A stretch of DNA of 64,000 nucleotides from Cristatella mucedo (Eukaryota > Bryozoa > Phylactolaemata > Cristatellidae), in NCBI GenBank assembly GCA_009760855.2, contig WPIO01000019.1, positions 707,501 through 771,500 on the forward strand, in the 5' to 3' direction. A program made the position numbers and the translations under genes. Under the pieces are notes generated by a model. It saw only the letters and a program-made list of their open reading frames with translations, was not told where the DNA came from and did no database searches. Below, in pieces: positions 25,901 to 34,212 of this stretch. The stretch's first letter is position 1, and every line of letters starts with the position of its first letter.

Positions 25901-28900
25901 AGCTGCTAACATTCGCACGAGGATCGCAGCGGACTTTCTCAAAGTGAATGAACATGAGTTTGATTGTTTAGCGGAAAACCGTGGTTGCAGTCAACATTTA
26001 GAAAGCACAAACATCAAAGTTTGCTTATAAAGTAAATCTTGCTTAGCTTCTTCTGATGCAATATAGTTGTCCTGTTCCAACGTTATCTTACGTTATAGGA
26101 ATAAACCTGCTTCTGAACAAAGTCTGCGTGCTTTCACTATGTACTAGTATAGAAATGACGGGTGTGCAATGAAAAAGATATCAAACCCATGCTCGTGCAT
26201 GAATTGGTAATAGTATAGCTCAGGTAAAATACCTAGAAAGAGACTTAGTTCTCTTATGATCACTATACAAACTTATGATTAGTATCGACATGCTACTATA
26301 ATTCCACAATAGAATATACCATGCTTAATACATTTTGCGTTCTGCCAATGTGCTTCCACCGTCCTATAAGTTACAAAACGAGGTAGTGAGCACCCAGGTT
26401 CTCAAATAAATTTTGTAGCTCACAGTAGCATTACTTCCTTTATCTTTAGTCAACCGCCACACTGTTTTACAATCGAGCAATACGTTGCCTTTTTGAGAAG
26501 TGCCTGCTCGCCATTGGCATGACTGCATGCTGGACAAGCACACAATTGTATTGTGGTTGCATTGTGAATAGTTGTAAGGTCAAGGCTCTTGTCAGCAGTT
26601 GCTTTTTTATCTTCGCCAACCGCATACGTACTTGTATTGATTTTTTTGCTAAATCACTGCTATTATTCGCATTCATGCTGAGACTGGCCTAGAACAATAG
26701 GCCGTAGCCGTTCGACGTATTAGTCTTCCTATACACGAGCCTGCTATCGAGCGTTTGAGTGTGCAGACAATTGTTCGAGGTTCCTGAGTCGAGTGCTAGG
26801 CCGCGAATCAATACATGGTCGACATCTGTGCAGGCATTCACATAAATCAAACTGCCGCCCCAGCTGTCGAGTAGTTTTCGAACAGAAGTTGGCTGGGTGG
26901 TGCAAAAGGGCAAAGACTGCATTAACAGAATAAATGGGCTGCTAAGGAGTACACGGAAGAGAGAGTTGGAGCCCTCTACGTCGGCGGCAGTCTAGAGTGA
27001 ATGGACCGGTCTAGGCCTGCTTTTTTGTAAATAAAGGGCTTGCTGGTGGATTCCAGAGACATGTCACTCAGTGGTGCTACCCAGCCTGACGGCAGGCGGT
27101 CTAAAGGCTGTCTACCCTTTCTAAGAAGCTCTCATTTTGCGTTTGCGTGCCATGCGGTCTCCAGACTCCTTTCTCTAGTATTTAAATGGGCAAGTCGGCA
27201 GCGAGACAGCAGGCTGTCGATTGCTTGCAAAGCAAGGTTGCTACGATATCTAAACCAGGCTCGAATCTGATGTCGAGTCACCTGTACTCATTCCGAACCG
27301 AATATTTCATTAAGGAAGCTGCATTTCGGTGCTGGTGTGCACGTCGTGAGATTAAAACTTTCAAAAAGTCAGGGAGATCCGGCAATCACTTAACAGCCTG
27401 GTCGTAGGATCACAGTCGGATGAGATGATTTCAAGGAAGCTCACTTAGCCTGAGAGCCGCTTGGAAAAAAACGACTAATCGAATTGTGGCTTTTGAAGCA
27501 TAATCATGGAATATTGCCACTCTAGACTAATGGGAGAGGGATGCTGCGATACTGACAACGAGGTGAAAAGTCTCAAAAAACCCAGACGGATTCATTTTTG
27601 AGACTTACACGGAAAAATACTAACGTTTCAAATATAATCACGTGCTATTTCTCGCCATTGCTGTTAAGCATAACCAAGCATAGAGTATCTTAGTGCTCGT
27701 ATCTTTTTTGGTTGTGATAGCAATCCCAATCGACTATGGAAAGTAGCTCCCAAAATCGCTATTAGTCGGCTTTAGTGGCCCACGAAGAGGCTTAAGAATT
27801 ACTTTTACAATTCCTAAGCAACAAAATCTTCGCTCATTTGCTAACTCTGGCATTTCCTGCTGGACGACCTGCATTGCTAATTCTATGCTATGCAACTCAT
27901 CGACAGCCATTCCGCAACACTGCTATGCTTCTCGCTCTCTCTTTATTGCCTATGAAGGAGTCTGTTACCAGCGGGATCTTAACGGAATAGTGAGAGACTT
28001 GCAATCCACCTCTTTGCAAGAGAAGGAGTCTTCTGTTTACCTTATTGTTTACCTTTTTGAACTCATACATTGAAACCTCATACGATGCTAGTAAGTTCCA
28101 TTCTGGCTTTAGAATTAATCACTCCACACAGTCAGCATTGCTTAGGGTATACAGCGACCTAATTAGGAATGCAGACATGGGTAGAGTGTCTCTGCTTGTT
28201 TTGCTCGATCTTTCGGCAGCTTTTGATAGCATCGATCACAAAGTTTTTCTGGAGCTCCTCTCACCTCGCCTGGTAATTTCCTGAAACTAATCGAGGATAA
28301 AAATGACTCACTAGTTATTGGCAAACTCAGTGAGATTCACAAATTGGAAAGGCTGACGCTCAAAATTGGCTCTGCCAGCATATATTCTGTTAAATCAGCT
28401 CAAAATCTAGGTTTCATATTCCAAAGTGACCTCTCGTTAGACGACTATATCAGCTCCACAGTCAAATCTGCCTATTTTCAGCTCCATAACATTGCTAAAA
28501 TTCGGGCTTGTTTAGAAAATAATACCACGTCTGAGTTCGTCCATGCATTCGTGACATCCCGTCTCGACTTCTGAAACTAACTGCTTACCGGCCTACCAGC
28601 ATGTGCAATCAGGCGATTGCAGCTGGTGCAAAACTCTGCAGCTAGGCTTGTCTGTCGTGAGCGTAGCAGTTGCCACATTACTGCACTTCTTGCCGACCTG
28701 CACTGGCTACCAGTCAAGCAACGGATTGACTTCAGGGTTTTGTCGCTCACTTTTGGATCACTTCATTCTTTGGCTCAAGTCTATCTCTCATATATGCTTC
28801 CCCATCAGGCCAAGCATCGTCCTACTCACTTTTTGGAATTCAAAAGTCTACAAATACCCTGCACAAAACTCAAATCCTTTGGAGACCATGCATTTAGATC

Positions 28901-31900
28901 GTATGCTCCCAAAGCCTGGAGCTCCCTCCCGACCTGCGTCAGAACATTCCCTGACCTGACCACATTTAAAAAGAATTTAGAAACACACCTATAGAGGACA
29001 GCATTTAGTGGGTCCCTGTGATTCTTCCTTGATGTATGCTGACACTGTGCATGCTGCCACTAGCCAAATTTGCATGCTGACCCTGTGCATGTCACCCCTA
29101 ACCATGTTATTCATCTTGTTTGTTTGTCAAGCATAATTTTACTCACCATTCAATTGCAATTCCCTGTGTAGCAAATGTAAAGCGCCTAGAGAGAGATTGA
29201 GTTCTCTGAGGGCGCTTCATGAAGTGCATTATTATTATTACCTATTCGCACCAAAAGCGCTCAAACTCAGAGAGGGCCATAGAAAAGCCTCCCTCCTATC
29301 ACTAACTTTGCCTTTGAGGCTCTGTGGAGTAGCAGACGTAGATACATAAATACACACAGCAATTGCTTAGCTAATTCGAGGTCACTGAGTGTAGGTACGA
29401 CAGCTTCCTTTACGATAGCAGACCGGTACAGTTATAGGCAATAGTTTTAATAATATAAACAAAGATCCATGACTTGAACCCTTCTGGTGCTCGTAATTAT
29501 TCAACCTGTAGACCATTAGATTGTAAACATTACCAGTAGTAAGATTCACCGTAGTCCATAGCCTTGCGATTTATATTGCCCTTAACAAATAGCCATGGAA
29601 GAAGTACGTGCCAAAGAATTCCGTCAGTTTGGAAGGCAACAGAGAGGCTCCCCAAACACTAAGTAGTCCTGTAATAATTTTAACTTAACGACTGAAGTTA
29701 GAGTTTACCAAGGCTGCACAATCGAAAGTGGTTATTGGTGCATTCTTTCAGAGTAAAGGTTATATTGCCTTTGTTTTCAGCCAAGCGAAATCTTTAAAAA
29801 TGAACAAGTTCTAGAAAAAAATGTAAGTTTGACCTTTCATTGATCTGATCAGTGCAAATTCTGAAGGAAATAAATCATCTTAGCTTTAAACAAGGGAATG
29901 TGTAAGTCAATGAATATATATATATATATATATATATTGTATCGCAATTTGAAAAAAATGTATGTATGCATGATTTAACTGAAGATATTTGTGCATTTAT
30001 AATTCATCTAAGCAACTAGTTTCTAGTTTGGTTGCTGTAGTGAAAATTGAGCCTGGTTAATCTTTTGCCATAATTTTAGGTATTTTAAGGCAAGTAGCAT
30101 AACTGGTTGAGGGATCCAACAGTTTAATAGTATTGAGCCAATTTCACCGTTAAAGGTAAAAGTTGATTGTTCTTCAGCATCAATCTGGCCATATGGTCCT
30201 ATTAAGTATATTTATCATACAGTCGCACAGCCAGGAGGAGGTATTATTTTTTAAAGTCGATAGCCGATGAACTTTAAGATGGCTGACAGCTATACCTTAG
30301 AAAAACCAGCTGTTTACGGAAAAACATACCTAGAAGTCTTTCATTTACGAATGGTTTTCGTAATAAATACTTCTGAAGTCAATGGCATGTGATCAAATCA
30401 GTCAGAGGGGCTGTGCTGTCAATGCAATCCGCGACTTACGCATCCATTAGTGCAAAGTCCGGCTTCCAAATTTTATTTGCTCCTAGGACGATACGATCAA
30501 GTCCATTATAATTCGAAATGTTCCAGGCTAGTCTGCTATCCGTCCATGTCTTTGGCATAGTAGGCCGACAACGAGCGACAAATGTGGCGGACAGCTTGGC
30601 AATGCTTAGCTATGCTTCTTGGCAATGCTTAGCAACAAGATTGGAGATATTACATGCATTTCTTTGTAGATAGTTTTTTGTAGATAGAGCCCACAGCAAG
30701 TGCTATCAGGCCTGTTCGACTCACCGAAAGTATGAAACCAGCGAAGGTGATTGTAAGAAGATGCTCCTCCTAAAACAGGGTGCAGCTGCTTTTCGATAGT
30801 GAAAGCTCGCAAGTGAAAAGTGCTCCGAAAAGGCTCCAATTAGGAGGAGCACTACACTTACAATGTCATCGATAGATGATAGGTAGAGCTCAATGTTAAC
30901 TTCCGTTGACTGATTGACCATAGGAGGCCGAGCGTGTTTAGAATAGCCATTGAGCAGAGTTTGGATGAGTGCGTCTTCGCTTGCAGAGGTGCCTGCATGA
31001 AAGCGAGGTTTGAATAGCTCGAAGCCATATCAACCAGAGCCGTTTACGACATTTATGAGATGAGCTCATGCTTGCGGCAATACTCCCAAGAGCAAAGTAT
31101 GGAATTTTCAAATTATTTGAGGCTACACACCACTGCATAGTAATAGGTACTTTGGTAGGAAATATTTATCATGCTGGCTGTACTTCTTCATACCGCCAGC
31201 TTAAGGTGAGTATTTTACAGAACATCAATAGTGATATATCAATGAGCTGAGCATGCTTAATGGCGTAATTTGTGACAATGCAAAATAGGTTATGTGAAAT
31301 ATTAACACGACAGACCTGTGCATGATTTAGTACATATTAATTGCGGGACCCACTAATCCGTGGCTACTAGTGTTTTCTTTTGGACTTTCCAATTCTCGTC
31401 CAACGGCTAAAATTTGTTGCTTCTGCTTAAGTGCCTAAGCATTAAATTTTGCCTGACTTTGGAGATTTCTTTATTTTAGGCGAGATGTAAAGCAACTTAA
31501 TTGAGATTCTTTTTAAGAGTGCAACACAAAACTTACTGTTATTATTGTTGTAGATTTTTGCATATATAAGAGGTTGAAATATATTCTAGTTTAATTATCC
31601 TGATTTGGGCAGTATCAGAGATTAATATTGATTCCTGGGCTATAATAGTTAGGCACCATGTGGTCATAATTTATAGTCTAGACTATCTAAGTGAACATCG
31701 AAGATGGAAGGGAGTTATCTATCCCTTAGCTATTATTCGAACAGGATTAGTGCTAGCTCTTTCTAACCTAGATTTTTAGTTCCAGCCCTTCGATGGCAAT
31801 CCTATCTTTTCTACTGCAATAGATTTGACTACCTCAAAAGTTCTTCTAACAACAGATTATGCTGCTAGATAACCTAACCAACCGTCCTAACGACATTCCA

Positions 31901-34155
31901 ATGATCGTTCTATAAATGAGGCTGCGGAAGCAGCAAATTTTTTTATAGCGAGTTTAGGATGATGTGTTACTTATGCATTGCATAAAAGAGTATTTGGAGG
32001 CGTGCTCACTCCAGCTCGACATTCGAGAAGGTCCGCACTACAGCAGTAACAGTTGCTTGAGTGATTAGTCGGTTTACGACAAATTTGGGCTGGACGACTT
32101 CACATCTCTCTTTTCTGCACCGTATCTGCCTGGAAAAACACCAGAAATAAAAAAAATAAGTAATGAAATCGCTCATGTGACCTAGTAATGTTCAAGAAAC
32201 TTTATTTAGCAAGCAACACTCATTCAGCTTGCATTTAAGAGCCCTCTTTAAGTATTTGCAAGTGAAATGAGGTGCCCGTGCCTGTCCTGATTGCCAAACG
32301 ACATGCAGCATGAAGTATGCTCTGTAGGCCTCTCATATCTTAGCTGAAGATTGCAGCAGTATTTTTTTACTCATTTCTTGATAATTATTCAGGTGAACCT
32401 TTTGAAATGCTTAATTTAAGTGAAAGCAACATCTGGATGCCATTAAAAACATGCTCACCCGTCGAAACAATAAACTACATTTTTGTTTAAGGCACCTGTG
32501 CTATTACAAATCAATGGATACTTCTCTACGGAGTTAAGTCAGTCGAATGCAGAATGCTTTTGTTAGAGCCGTAAAGCATGCCTAACCTTTCAAGCTTTCG
32601 TTTGCACTTCACATCACGTCAAATCAATACAATCTTAATATATCATTGTTCTGTAAACTGCAGCAAATTTTTCTACAATATGAATTTCTTTCTCTGTTAT
32701 TAGCCATTAGTGATAAGGAAAATCGACGTTACGGCCAAGCTCGAAAATAAATTGAAATGTGTTATCCGAGGTAACGTCAGCTGGAATGATGTGATCGATG
32801 TCAATGCAGACTTAGAGAGCGACACAGGGACAATTTAGAACGGTCGCTGGGGATGGATAGAGCGTATTTCGGTGTAATAGGTGCAAACAATCTATTAAGC
32901 CACTGCAGTCTATCCCGTGGTCCTTCTGCTTCGGTCAAGTACTAGAAAATATGATACACTGTCACACGCCGTATAGTTATTTCGTGATCTAAGCGATGTA
33001 GCTTCTCTCCGCTTGTAACTGCACAAAGCTGCAAGATCAAGTTAGTGTTACCCGGAGAGTTATCTAAAAGCTCAATTAAAGCCCAAGTGGCTATCGATAA
33101 AGATACGGTAAGTAATGGACTGCATCGCCTAAAGTAAAGTAAAAGTGAATACCATAGCTGAGGCAGAAGGGCATTAAAGGCAGTGAATAGCATTCGAGTA
33201 GTAGCTTAGAAAGGCTGGAAGTAATATGTCTTCGTCTAAGAATATTGAGAAAGAGTTCCACAGTATTAGACATGTTGAGCATAAGCTTTTTGTCGCCATC
33301 TGTCTTAAGTGTAAGAGTAAAACAGCTAATATTTTGTCAAAATAAACTTGAGGTTAAGGTGCACATACAATGTTGTACCTCACGCTGGACCTTGAGTATT
33401 CCAAGTGGAGACGTTTAATAGTAATAATAATAATAGAGCTGCATAGAGCCCTCAGAGAGCTTAACCTCTTTCTAGGCACGTTACGTTTGCATCAAAATAA
33501 GCGTGATCGAGAGTTGAAATTTCAGAAGAAACCGACTACGGAGGTCATATCCAGACAGACTGATAATGCTTTTTTACAATTGTTTGATGGCTTTATGAGC
33601 CCAATACCCTAGATCCAATGGATCATCGTGGTACGTGATAGTTTATATGTTACAGCTGTGTCGGATCGCACTTTCCGATCTTGAATATAGTTACCTCATA
33701 CACATGCAATGGCTAATAATACAATTGTACATGAAATTTTGAAATATAAAAGGCCCAAATCTAATATAAATATTTATCTTCAACTGTTGCTGTTAAGATA
33801 ATCATCTAGGGGAAATTCAAAATGCTGAAATTATAGGTTGCAACGAAAACTGTCAACGGCCTTACCAAGAAACTAAAACGATGCGGCTCCGTAGGTGCCC
33901 GACAGGGAAGCTGTAACGAGCGTGGCGAGGCCGCCAGCGCTTGCATGCCCATGGGTGGTAGGCCGCGTGCGAACAACGGTGTTCCGGCTAGTGTTAAACC
34001 AACTCAGCCCCGTGAGTGCCTTAGTGTGTGTGCGTGTGTGTTGTGTGTGTGTGTGTGTGTATGTGTGTGTGTTTGTGTGTGCTTGTGTGCGCGCGTCTCT
34101 CGCTCTCTCTATATACACACATACACACACACATACATACATACATATATATGTG

Positions 34156-34212
<57 letters not shown>

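Larger units (their letters stand above)
18561..30439 (-). other. Gene A intron 4 (11.9 kb)
   Basis: GT-AG intron between exons 4 and 5, phase 2 on both sides. It contains twin hairpins (19403-19541), TA repeats, a 30-bp triplication (21166-21255), an 8-bp minisatellite (about 23415-23885), LINE-B copies (24370-25690 and 27830-28075) and a LINE-A copy (28076-29245). The spans 21260-23060 and 25910-27800 show no identifiable gene or element. Confidence 0.8.
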
